Below, piece by piece: positions 24,974 to 32,549 of a stretch of DNA of 55,038 nucleotides. The notes beneath the pieces are model-generated. The model was not told the DNA's origin, did not search any database, and was given only the letters and a program-made list of their open reading frames with translations. The stretch is from Candidatus Segatella violae (GTDB lineage Bacteria; Bacteroidota; Bacteroidia; Bacteroidales; Bacteroidaceae). A program made the translations under genes and the position numbers. Where the stretch lies: the NCBI GenBank assembly GCA_002440225.1, contig DJSH01000062.1, forward strand, positions 1 to 55,038. Reading direction: 5' to 3'. Within the stretch, counting starts at the first letter, position 1, and each line of letters begins with the position of its first letter.

Positions 24974-26356
24974 ATGGAAGTATTTTTGATCAAAGCGTTG
25001 CAGTTGATGCTGTCGCTTTCCATCTTGGTGCTGCTCCATGAGGGCGGACACTTCTTCTTCTCCAAACTCTTTGGCGTTAGGGTGGAGAAGTTCTATTTGT
25101 TCTTCGACCCATGGTTCCATCTCTTTGAGTTCAAGCCAAAGAACTCAGACACCACTTATGGTTTGGGATGGTTGCCACTCGGAGGATATTGTAAAATATC
25201 GGGTATGATAGACGAGAGTTTCGATACCGAGCAAATGAAACAACCCGAGCAACCCTATGAATTCCGCAGCAAGCCGGCATGGCAGCGACTGCTGATTATG
25301 ATAGGTGGTGTGTTGGTCAACTTTGTCTTGGCTCTCTTCATCTATTCCATGATCTTGTTCCATTGGGGCGATGACTATGTGTCAACCAAGAACATGACTT
25401 ATGGAATGAAGTTCAACAGTGAGGCTAAGGCCCTGGGATTCCACGATAACGATATTTTGGTGGGCAGCGATCAGGGTGAGTTTAAAACCTATGATGGTGA
25501 CCTCTTCCGTGAACTTTCTACCGCTCATCGTGTAGACATCATTCGTGGTGGCAAGAAGATGAGTCTCAATTTGCCTGGCGATCTCAACATGCTCGACATG
25601 ATCAAGGAGAGTCCTCGCTTTGTGGAACTCTATCAGCCTTTGCAGATTGATAGCGTGATGAAGGATTCGCCTGCCAGCAAGGTCGGCTTGTGCAAGGGTG
25701 ACAAAATCTTGGCGTTGAATGGTAAGAAACTCGCCTCGTTCAATGATTTCCAACTGGAGTTGGGACGAGTTGACGATTTGCTTTCTACGATTACTACCCA
25801 CAAGGATAGTGTTCGTGCATTGACCGCCAATATCGAGTTCCTGAATGCCAAGGGTGATACTGTGAAGAGTAATGTGCTGTTGCAGTCGACCGAAGATGGT
25901 GTGAAATTTGGCTTCTACAACCATCCAGCCATGCTTGATTACAAGGTTACCCATATCAGCTATGGCTTCTTTGAGAGCTTCCCAGCAGGTGTTAAGTATG
26001 GTTGGAACGTGCTGTCGGGTTATGTGGGCGACATGAAGTATGTGTTCTCCAAGGAGGGCGCCAAGAGCCTTGGTGGTTTCGGAGCCTTGGGTAGCCTGTT
26101 CCCATCCATGTGGGATTGGCATGCGTTCTGGATGATGACCGCTTTCTTGAGCATTATCTTGGCGTTCATGAACATTCTGCCTATCCCGGCGTTGGATGGT
26201 GGCCACGTGTTCTTCCTGCTCTACGAGATTATCACAGGTCGCAAGCCTGGTGACAAGTTTATGGAGCGTGCCGAGTATGTAGGCTTCGGTATCCTGCTCT
26301 TGTTGTTGGTGGTAGCCAACTTGAACGACGTATTGAGATTCTTCGGCATCATGTAA
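24974..26356 (+). CDS. rseP: RIP-type site-2 zinc metalloprotease
   Basis: 460 residues. The zinc motif HEGGH (residues 22-26) lies in the first TM helix and the second metal ligand motif is NILPIPALDGGHVFF near the C terminus. A PDZ domain spans about 205-290 (VMKDSPASKVGLCKGDKILALNGK), preceded by a weaker PDZ-like part. The family cuts anti-sigma factors or signal-peptide remnants within the inner membrane. It is the last gene of the operon, 83 bp after dxr, and is followed by a strong terminator. Confidence 0.94.
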   Translation: MEVFLIKALQLMLSLSILVLLHEGGHFFFSKLFGVRVEKFYLFFDPWFHLFEFKPKNSDTTYGLGWLPLGGYCKISGMIDESFDTEQMKQPEQPYEFRSKPAWQRLLIMIGGVLVNFVLALFIYSMILFHWGDDYVSTKNMTYGMKFNSEAKALGFHDNDILVGSDQGEFKTYDGDLFRELSTAHRVDIIRGGKKMSLNLPGDLNMLDMIKESPRFVELYQPLQIDSVMKDSPASKVGLCKGDKILALNGKKLASFNDFQLELGRVDDLLSTITTHKDSVRALTANIEFLNAKGDTVKSNVLLQSTEDGVKFGFYNHPAMLDYKVTHISYGFFESFPAGVKYGWNVLSGYVGDMKYVFSKEGAKSLGGFGALGSLFPSMWDWHAFWMMTAFLSIILAFMNILPIPALDGGHVFFLLYEIITGRKPGDKFMERAEYVGFGILLLLLVVANLNDVLRFFGIM

Positions 26357-26375
26357 TGGATGCCGATGTTTATAC

Positions 26376-26417
26376 AAAAAAAGAGCTGAATGCAAAACTT
26401 GCATTCAGCTCTTTTTG
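26376..26417. terminator. Bidirectional intrinsic terminator between rseP and the M23 gene
   Basis: AAAAAGAGCTGAATGCA and TGCATTCAGCTCTTTTT form a perfect stem with a short AAACT-type loop, with T/A runs on both strands. It lies 20 bp after the rseP stop and 31 bp after the convergent M23 gene. Confidence 0.9.
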
Positions 26418-26447
26418 TTTTCTTATCTATTGTGATAATGCTTTTGA

Positions 26448-27395
26448 TTAAGAGTAGCGGATAATCTGACCAGGGGTCAGCTTCTTGTCCTTCTTGTAAC
26501 CATTCAAGCGGCAAATCTGCTCTACGCTTACACCACGCTTCTCGGCGATGCTCATGAGCGTCTCGCCAGACTTAACCTTGTGGTAGAGCTTTTCGCCTGT
26601 AGGACTGGCGGTGTATCTGCCAACCTCGCCACCATTGACCTGCTCTCTGGTGTAACCACCATTGCCTATCTTGCCACGAGCGGCATTGGCCTCGGCATAC
26701 TCACTCTCGTAAGTGTCGCGATTGAAATAGTAGAAATCGCCAGTTACATCCTGGTTGCGGAAATCGAAGAACAATGCTGGGTTCAGTGCCACACCACAGA
26801 GACGAGTCTCGAAATGGAGGTGTGAACCAGTGCTTCGACCCGTGTTGCCACCGAGACCGATAACATCTCCGGCTTTTACTTCCTGATTCTCTGAAACGAG
26901 CTGGGCGGAGAGGTGACCATAGATGGTTTCCAATCCATTGTTGTGACGAATTACCACGAACTTACCATAACCACCAGCATCATATCTTACGATGCGAACT
27001 TTGCCAGAAAAGGCTGCGTGGATTGAGTCGCCAATATAAACCTTGATGTCCATACCTTTATGTTGGCGGCCAAAGCTAGCACGATAACCGAAGTTACTTG
27101 TGACAACGCGACTAGGAGTTGGCATGCAGAAATGACGGAGGTCGATACGCAAGTGCTCAGGCAATGTGGTTGCTCGATGAGCATACTTGTTGGAGAAATC
27201 TTCGTACAATTCAGCCGAAGGATTCTCTCGATCTTCAATCAATCGATAATGCGAGACAGCGAGTGTGTCAAGCGATTTCATTCTGTGGTCTACTGGTGCT
27301 TGTCTCGCCAACAAGTCTTGTCCACAAACGGGGACTGCTGTTAACGCCAACAATGCGACGACCGAAATTTTCTTTATTTTACTTTTAAAACTCAT
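26448..27395 (-). CDS. M23 (LytM) endopeptidase-type protein with LysM domain
   Basis: 315 residues with a Sec signal peptide (cleavage near VCGQ). The LytM fold carries the zinc ligands His112/Asp116 (HKGMD) and His194 (SHLHFE), with His161 (YGHLS) and His192 also in place, so it should be catalytically active. A LysM domain fills the C terminus (YHKVKSGETLMSIAEKRGVSVEQICRLNGY). It probably trims peptidoglycan cross-links in the periplasm. It has its own long leader (see 27461-27540). Confidence 0.92.
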   Translation of the reverse strand: MSFKSKIKKISVVALLALTAVPVCGQDLLARQAPVDHRMKSLDTLAVSHYRLIEDRENPSAELYEDFSNKYAHRATTLPEHLRIDLRHFCMPTPSRVVTSNFGYRASFGRQHKGMDIKVYIGDSIHAAFSGKVRIVRYDAGGYGKFVVIRHNNGLETIYGHLSAQLVSENQEVKAGDVIGLGGNTGRSTGSHLHFETRLCGVALNPALFFDFRNQDVTGDFYYFNRDTYESEYAEANAARGKIGNGGYTREQVNGGEVGRYTASPTGEKLYHKVKSGETLMSIAEKRGVSVEQICRLNGYKKDKKLTPGQIIRYS

Positions 27396-27460
27396 ACTTC
27401 TTTTTAATTTTCTTTTTTAGGTCCGTGTCAATAAGAGCAGAATAATAATTGAAATTCCGC

Positions 27461-27497
27461 AAAAACCGCTAAGACAAATGCCTTAAATAGCGGTTTT
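27461..27497 (-). terminator. Terminator-like hairpin in the leader of the M23 gene
   Basis: On the minus strand AAAACCGCTA pairs with TAGCGGTTTT around a 16-nt loop and is followed by further T. It lies downstream of the -7 boxes at 27513 and 27533, so it would be transcribed early in the M23 mRNA leader. It could also be the end signal of the recG operon. Confidence 0.55.
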
Positions 27498-27512
27498 GTT
27501 ATATAGACGTTG

Positions 27513-27540
27513 CAAATATAACAAAAATAATTCAAATATA
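27513..27540 (-). promoter_or_regulatory. Tandem -7 boxes upstream of the M23 gene
   Basis: Two copies of TATATTTG on the minus strand (27513-27520 and 27533-27540), 20 bp apart, match TAnnTTTG. They give a leader of more than 100 nt. The rest of 27541-27646 is AT-rich with repeated TTTAACG and no visible gene. Confidence 0.55.
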
Positions 27541-27646
27541 CAAGCTTGTTAACGCAAACTGCTTGATATTTAACGTGATGCTCCCGAATTTAACGTTTGT
27601 TACAAAAATGACACGTTTTTGAATAAGAATTTACTTGCACGAGCTT

Positions 27647-28063
27647 TTAATTGTCGTTTTGCAACTTTCTTAGTATGGCGACTGCTGGAGAATGTCCCAT
27701 AAAGATATACTTCTTGACCTCTGGACTTGTAAATCTCAAGCAGTTTTGATAAGCTTTGTAAAGTTCGGAGAGATTGATGGTGAATTCCTTGCCCGAACTA
27801 TCTCTTGTGCCGATTATCATGCGAGAGGTCAGGTGAAGATTGACATATTTGATGCCAGTGGCGGTCTCTATTTCCTTGATGTTTGCTAGGCGAGACACCA
27901 TCTCTTCCATCGTCAAGTCTGGGCGAGGTTCGTGTACGGCTGGCTTGCAGCGGCGGTCGGGTTTGCCCTTTTTGGTGAGTACAATCTCTTGTGTATTTGT
28001 GTCAAGACACCCTTGCTCTTCTAGGGTGAAGAGGTTGCCTTCTTCAGTATTTGAGTTATTCAT
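27647..28063 (-). CDS. Hypothetical protein, 138 residues
   Basis: I do not recognise the family. It is a soluble, predicted mostly helical protein without signal peptide. A low-complexity N terminus (MNNSNTEEGNLFTLEEQGCL) and a basic stretch (VLTKKGKPDRRCKP) precede a compact C-terminal domain (LTMEEMVSRLANIKEIETATG ... EVKKYIFMGHSPAVAILRKL). It starts 19 bp after the recG stop on the same strand, so it is likely the last gene of the DJ-1/ispD/recG transcript. Coding is supported by this spacing and by ordinary codon use. Confidence 0.65.
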   Translation of the reverse strand: MNNSNTEEGNLFTLEEQGCLDTNTQEIVLTKKGKPDRRCKPAVHEPRPDLTMEEMVSRLANIKEIETATGIKYVNLHLTSRMIIGTRDSSGKEFTINLSELYKAYQNCLRFTSPEVKKYIFMGHSPAVAILRKLQNDN

Positions 28064-28082
28064 AACTATTGCGTTTTTATTG

Positions 28083-30179
28083 CTAACTGATTGCTGCCCA
28101 GTTGATGTTGGTTTTCTTCAGTTCGTTGAGCCTATTCCAAAGGATGGCGTTCTGGGGTGCATTGCATTGAGGGTCTGTGTCGATGATGGCTTGTGCCTCT
28201 GTGCGTGCCAGCTGCACCAGTTGTCCGTCCTTGGCAATATTGGCTATTTTCAGGTCGAAAGCCATTCCGCTTTGCTGTGTTCCCTCCAAGTCGCCAGGCC
28301 CTCGAAGCTTGAGGTCGGCTTCGGCGATGCGGAATCCATCGTTCGTATCGCACATGATGTCAATGCGTTTGCGGGTTTCTTCCGACAGCTTGTAGTTGGT
28401 CACGAGAATACAGTAGCTCTGGTCGCAACCTCGCCCTACACGTCCGCGTAGCTGGTGTAGCTGCGAAAGTCCGAATCGCTGTGCGTCGAGGATTACCATC
28501 ACCGATGCGTTGGGCACATTCACACCAACCTCTATCACGGTGGTAGCCACGAGTATCTGGGTCTCGCCCTTTACAAAGTGGTCCATTTCCTCTTCTTTCT
28601 CAGCCGATTTCATTTGTCCGTGTATCTTGCTGAGACGAAACTCTGGAAAGATTTGCTTCAGTGCCTCGTAGCCTTCCTCCAGGTTCTTGAGGTCGCTTTT
28701 CTCGCTTTCCTTGATGAGGGGGAACACGATGTATACTTGTCTGCCGAGCTTAATCTGGTTGCGGATGCTCTGGTAGAGGCTCGTCATCTGGTTGTCGAAC
28801 TTATGGATGGTTTGTATGGGCTTTCTGCCCGGGGGCAGTTCGTCTATCACGCTCACGTCGAGGTCGCCGTAGATGGTCATCGCCAAGGTACGTGGGATAG
28901 GGGTGGCTGTCATCACCAGCACATGGGGAGGATTGGCACTCTTGTTCCATAGTTTGGCACGTTGGGCCACGCCAAAGCGATGTTGCTCGTCGATGACGGC
29001 GATGCCAAGGCGTGAGAATACCACTGGGTCTTCGAGCACGGCATGGGTGCCCACCAATATCTGGATGTCGCCGGTGGCGAGGTCGTCGAGGATGGCTTGT
29101 CGCTTCTTGCCTTTCACGATGCCTGTGAGGAGTTCCACTCGTATGTCCATGCCTTGCAGGAAATCGCGGATGGTCTGCAGGTGTTGTTCGGCAAGGATTT
29201 CGGTAGGTGCCATCAAGCAGGCTTGATAACCGTTGTCGAGGGCGATGAGCATGGTCATCAGGGCGACGAGCGTCTTGCCCGATCCCACATCGCCTTGCAG
29301 CAGACGATTCATCTGCCTGCCGCTGCACATGTCGGCCCTTATCTCGTGCATCACTCGCTTCTGTGCTCCCGTCAGTTCAAATGGCAGATTGTGGGCATAG
29401 AAATGATTGAACACATCGCCTATGCGGTTGAATATATAGCCACGGTATTTGCGGCGCTGGTCGCTCGCGTACCTTAATATATTAAGTTGCACATAGAAGA
29501 GCTCTTCCAATTTGAGTCTCACTTGTGCCTTCTGCATCTCCTGATGGTTGTGGGGATAGTGAATCCAACGGAAGGCCTCGTCACGAGAGATGAGATGCAG
29601 GCGCCCGATGATGAAATCGGGCAGGGTCTCGGGCAGGGGAGGGAGAAGGCCCACCAAGGTCTTGGTGAGTTTCTCGATGGTGCGCGAGGTCAAGCCATAT
29701 TTCTTCATCTTCTCGGTGATGCTATAGTAGGGTTGCATGCCCATCTCGGAGAGCTGCAGGTTACTGGCGTCGTCGATGTCGGGATGGGCAAACTGGTAGC
29801 GGCCGCCGAAGACGGTAGGTTTGCCGAAGACGATATATTCCGTTCCCACCTTATAAGTTTTCATGATGTATTGCCCACTGCGATACCAAACCAAATCGAC
29901 CACACCGAAGCCATCTGAGAAATGAGCCACCAAGAGTTTGTTGCGCTTGCCTGTGTCTATTTCCTCGTAGCTCAGTATCTTTCCCTTGATTTGCACGAAT
30001 GGCATGTCGGCGGTGAGCTCGCTGATGTGGAACACCTTGGAACGGTCAACATACTTGTATGGATAGTATTCCAGCAAGTCACCATAAGAGTTGATGCCGA
30101 GCTCTTTGCTCAGTATCTCTTTCTTCTTGGGACCTACGCCGGGTAGGTACATGATGTCTTGGTCTAGAATATTGTTCAC
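28083..30179 (-). CDS. recG: ATP-dependent DNA helicase RecG
   Basis: 698 residues, the usual length. The N-terminal wedge/OB domain starts YLPGVGPKKKEILSKELGI. Helicase motifs: Walker A LLQGDVGSGKT (about 293-303), DEQH box VIDEQHRFGVAQR, MTATPIPRTLA, and motif VI QLRGRVGRGCDQSYC. RecG remodels stalled forks and branch-migrates recombination intermediates. It begins 30 bp after the ispD stop. Confidence 0.96.
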   Translation of the reverse strand: MNNILDQDIMYLPGVGPKKKEILSKELGINSYGDLLEYYPYKYVDRSKVFHISELTADMPFVQIKGKILSYEEIDTGKRNKLLVAHFSDGFGVVDLVWYRSGQYIMKTYKVGTEYIVFGKPTVFGGRYQFAHPDIDDASNLQLSEMGMQPYYSITEKMKKYGLTSRTIEKLTKTLVGLLPPLPETLPDFIIGRLHLISRDEAFRWIHYPHNHQEMQKAQVRLKLEELFYVQLNILRYASDQRRKYRGYIFNRIGDVFNHFYAHNLPFELTGAQKRVMHEIRADMCSGRQMNRLLQGDVGSGKTLVALMTMLIALDNGYQACLMAPTEILAEQHLQTIRDFLQGMDIRVELLTGIVKGKKRQAILDDLATGDIQILVGTHAVLEDPVVFSRLGIAVIDEQHRFGVAQRAKLWNKSANPPHVLVMTATPIPRTLAMTIYGDLDVSVIDELPPGRKPIQTIHKFDNQMTSLYQSIRNQIKLGRQVYIVFPLIKESEKSDLKNLEEGYEALKQIFPEFRLSKIHGQMKSAEKEEEMDHFVKGETQILVATTVIEVGVNVPNASVMVILDAQRFGLSQLHQLRGRVGRGCDQSYCILVTNYKLSEETRKRIDIMCDTNDGFRIAEADLKLRGPGDLEGTQQSGMAFDLKIANIAKDGQLVQLARTEAQAIIDTDPQCNAPQNAILWNRLNELKKTNINWAAIS

Positions 30180-30209
30180 GTCTTGAGTTGTTGTATGTTG
30201 AATGCTGAT

Positions 30210-30881
30210 TTATTCTGATAATAATGCCTCTGCCACCTTGATGTCGAATGGGGTGGTAATCTTGATGTTCTCACGATTGCCATCCACCATTGCCACTTGG
30301 CAACCCAGGCTTTCCACTACCGATGCGTCGTCGGTGAATTGTTCCTTGTATTCCTGGTTGAAGGCTTGCTTCGCCAGTCCGATGTCGAAGGCTTGTGGCG
30401 TCTGCACCACACGATAGTCGCTGCGCATCACGTTCTTGCCGCCTCCGTGCTGGTCGATGTAGCGCAGGGTGTCGGTCACGGCATATACCGGGATGGCTGC
30501 GTATTCCTCGCGAGCCGTCTCATAGCATTCCTCGATGACGTCGGTAGATACGAATGGGCGCACGCCGTCGTGGATGCCAACCACGCCGTCCTCGTCGTCG
30601 GGGATGAGGGCGAGGCCATTCTTGGAGGATTGGAATCGGGTGTCGCCCCCGTTGGCTATCTGGTGCTTGATGTCGAAATGATGCTCCTCGCATAGCTTGT
30701 GCCAGTATTCCTGCTGGCTCTCTGGCAATACGAGGATGATGTTCAACTCTGGGTCGTACTCGTGAAAGCGCTCGATGGTGCGCATGAGGATAGGTTTGCC
30801 AGCCACGGGCAGGAATTGCTTGGGAATCTCGCTGCCCATGCGGAGACCCTTGCCTCCGGCTACTATGATTACGTAATCCAT
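30210..30881 (-). CDS. ispD: 2-C-methyl-D-erythritol 4-phosphate cytidylyltransferase
   Basis: 223 residues. The nucleotide-binding loop reads VAGGKGLRMGSEIPKQFLPV, the usual IspD form of AAGxGxRM...PKQF, and GIHDGVRPFVS is the second signature. It makes CDP-methylerythritol from MEP and CTP. dxr, encoding the previous MEP-pathway step, is about 5 kb away on the other strand. It is followed by recG in the same operon. Confidence 0.94.
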   Translation of the reverse strand: MDYVIIVAGGKGLRMGSEIPKQFLPVAGKPILMRTIERFHEYDPELNIILVLPESQQEYWHKLCEEHHFDIKHQIANGGDTRFQSSKNGLALIPDDEDGVVGIHDGVRPFVSTDVIEECYETAREEYAAIPVYAVTDTLRYIDQHGGGKNVMRSDYRVVQTPQAFDIGLAKQAFNQEYKEQFTDDASVVESLGCQVAMVDGNRENIKITTPFDIKVAEALLSE

Positions 30882-30922
30882 AATTTTGAGTGAAGAGTTA
30901 AAAGTGAAGAACGAAGAATCTT

Positions 30923-31498
30923 TTAGTGCTTGCTCTCCATCAGGTGAGCGTACTGCATACCCTTCTGGAGCTGGGCAACCTTCTCATCGCCAACAAAGTA
31001 GCTCAATATCTTATAGGCGTATGGGAGGGTGGCGGCTGGGCCTTCGCCAGTGATTACATTGCCGTCTTCCTGGAAGAGTTCGCCTGTATATTCTGTGTTG
31101 GCACCGAAATAACGCTCGAAGCCAGGAGAGCAGGTCGCCTTCTTGCCATCGAGGATGCCTGTGCTAGCCAATACCATAGGGGCTGCGCAGATGGCACCCA
31201 CTCGCTTGCCCGCCTTGTGCTGTGCGATGACGGCTTGGCGTACGCCCTCGTGCTCGTTCAGGTTGGTGCTGCCAGGCATGCCGCCAGGAAGAAGGAGCAT
31301 GTCGGCATCGTTGAAGTCTTTCACATCTTCTATCTTGAGGTCGGCCTTGACGGTGATGCCATGTGATGTTTCCACAAACTCGCTGCCCGTTACGCTGACC
31401 GTTTTTACGTCTACACCACCTCTACGGAGGATGTCCACTGGAGCCAAACCTTCGATTTCCTCGAAGCCATTGGCAAGAAATTCATATACTTTCGCCAT
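30923..31498 (-). CDS. DJ-1/PfpI family protein
   Basis: 191 residues from the ATG at 31498 (MAKVYEFLANGFEEIEGLAP). A much longer open frame extends upstream but overlaps the nadK gene and both promoters. Cys104 (GAICAAPMVLA) is at the nucleophile elbow, with Glu16 as partner, as in human DJ-1. Bacterial relatives are reported as chaperone, glyoxalase III or thiazole-pathway accessory proteins; the activity is not fixed by sequence. It is divergent from nadK with overlapping promoter regions and precedes ispD by 41 bp. Confidence 0.9.
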   Translation of the reverse strand: MAKVYEFLANGFEEIEGLAPVDILRRGGVDVKTVSVTGSEFVETSHGITVKADLKIEDVKDFNDADMLLLPGGMPGSTNLNEHEGVRQAVIAQHKAGKRVGAICAAPMVLASTGILDGKKATCSPGFERYFGANTEYTGELFQEDGNVITGEGPAATLPYAYKILSYFVGDEKVAQLQKGMQYAHLMESKH

Positions 31499-31539
31499 AA
31501 TTTTATCTATTTTTTGTCGTATTATTCGATTAATATTAT

Positions 31540-31555
31540 TACCTTTGCAAAAATA
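31540..31555. promoter_or_regulatory. Abutting divergent -7 boxes for nadK and the DJ-1 gene
   Basis: TACCTTTG on the plus strand (31540-31547) lies directly beside TATTTTTG on the minus strand (31548-31555). A plus-strand TTG at 31514 gives a slightly long 23-bp spacer. The two polymerases would compete for the same DNA. Confidence 0.55.
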
Positions 31556-31582
31556 ACAATAATATTTGAAACTACAAAATAA

Positions 31583-32473
31583 ATGGCACAACAACATTTG
31601 AAATTCGCAATATTTGGCAATGAATACCAAGCCAAGAAGTCGGCTAGCATCGAAAAAATCCTCGATTACCTCGACAAGAAGGGTGCTGAGGTGTATTTCG
31701 AGAATGCCTATTATGAGTTCTTGACCCGCGACCAACATCTGCATGTGAATGCTGCGGGGGTGTTCGAGGACTACAACTTCGACGTGGATTATGTCGTCTC
31801 GATGGGTGGCGATGGCACTTTCCTCAAGGCGGCGAGTCGGGTGGGTGCCAAGGAAACGCCTATCATCGGTGTGAACATGGGGCGCTTGGGCTTTCTTGCC
31901 GATGTGTTGCCGAGCGAGATAGATACGGCATTGGATAGTCTTTATGCCGGCGACTGCGTGATAGAAGACCATGCCGTGATAGAGGTGAAGGCCGAGGGCG
32001 GCATCCTTGCTGGCAATCCCTTCGCCCTCAACGATATCGCCGTGCTGAAGCGTGACGATGCTTCGATGATTTCTATCCGCACGCAGGTGGATGGTGAATT
32101 TCTCGTCACCTATCAGGCGGATGGTCTCATCGTCACAACGCCTACGGGTTCCACGGCCTACAATCTATCCAATGGTGGACCTATCATCATTCCGCAGAGC
32201 GGTAGTTTGTGTCTGACGCCTGTCGCTCCCCACAGTTTGAACATCCGTCCTATCGTTATCAACGATACCGCCGAGATTACTCTCGACATCGAGAGTCGCA
32301 GTCACAATTATCTGGTGGCAATCGATGGTCGCAGCGAGCGCATGACCGAGGAAACTCGCCTCGTCATCCGGAAGGCTCCACATACCATCAAGATAGTGAA
32401 GCAGCGCAACCAACGATATTTCTCTACTTTGAGAGAGAAGTTGATGTGGGGTGCTGACCAAAGAGAAAGATAA
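31583..32473 (+). CDS. nadK: NAD kinase
   Basis: 296 residues. The catalytic GGDGT motif (Asp77) lies in VVSMGGDGTFLKAASRVG; further family stretches are GVNMGRLGFLADV, FALNDIAVLKRD and YQADGLIVTTPTGSTAYNLSNGGPI. It phosphorylates NAD to NADP with ATP. It is a single-gene unit ended by the hairpin at 32521. Confidence 0.96.
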   Translation: MAQQHLKFAIFGNEYQAKKSASIEKILDYLDKKGAEVYFENAYYEFLTRDQHLHVNAAGVFEDYNFDVDYVVSMGGDGTFLKAASRVGAKETPIIGVNMGRLGFLADVLPSEIDTALDSLYAGDCVIEDHAVIEVKAEGGILAGNPFALNDIAVLKRDDASMISIRTQVDGEFLVTYQADGLIVTTPTGSTAYNLSNGGPIIIPQSGSLCLTPVAPHSLNIRPIVINDTAEITLDIESRSHNYLVAIDGRSERMTEETRLVIRKAPHTIKIVKQRNQRYFSTLREKLMWGADQRER

Positions 32474-32520
32474 AGCTGATTAAAGAAAAAAATAAAGCTG
32501 CCCGAAGGGGCCGAAAACAA

Positions 32521-32549
32521 GAAAAGCCGCCCCACTGGGCGGCTTTTCT
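32521..32549. terminator. Bidirectional terminator between nadK and the amylase gene
   Basis: GAAAAGCCGCCC and GGGCGGCTTTTC pair perfectly around a short CACT loop, with flanking A/T runs. The right arm reaches the amylase stop codon (minus strand, 32549-32551), so the amylase mRNA ends almost at its stop. Confidence 0.9.

Noticed and set aside
31499..31972. Longer start for the DJ-1 gene
   Set aside because: The extension runs through the divergent promoter and into nadK on the opposite strand, and DJ-1 family members start at MAKVYEF-like sequence.
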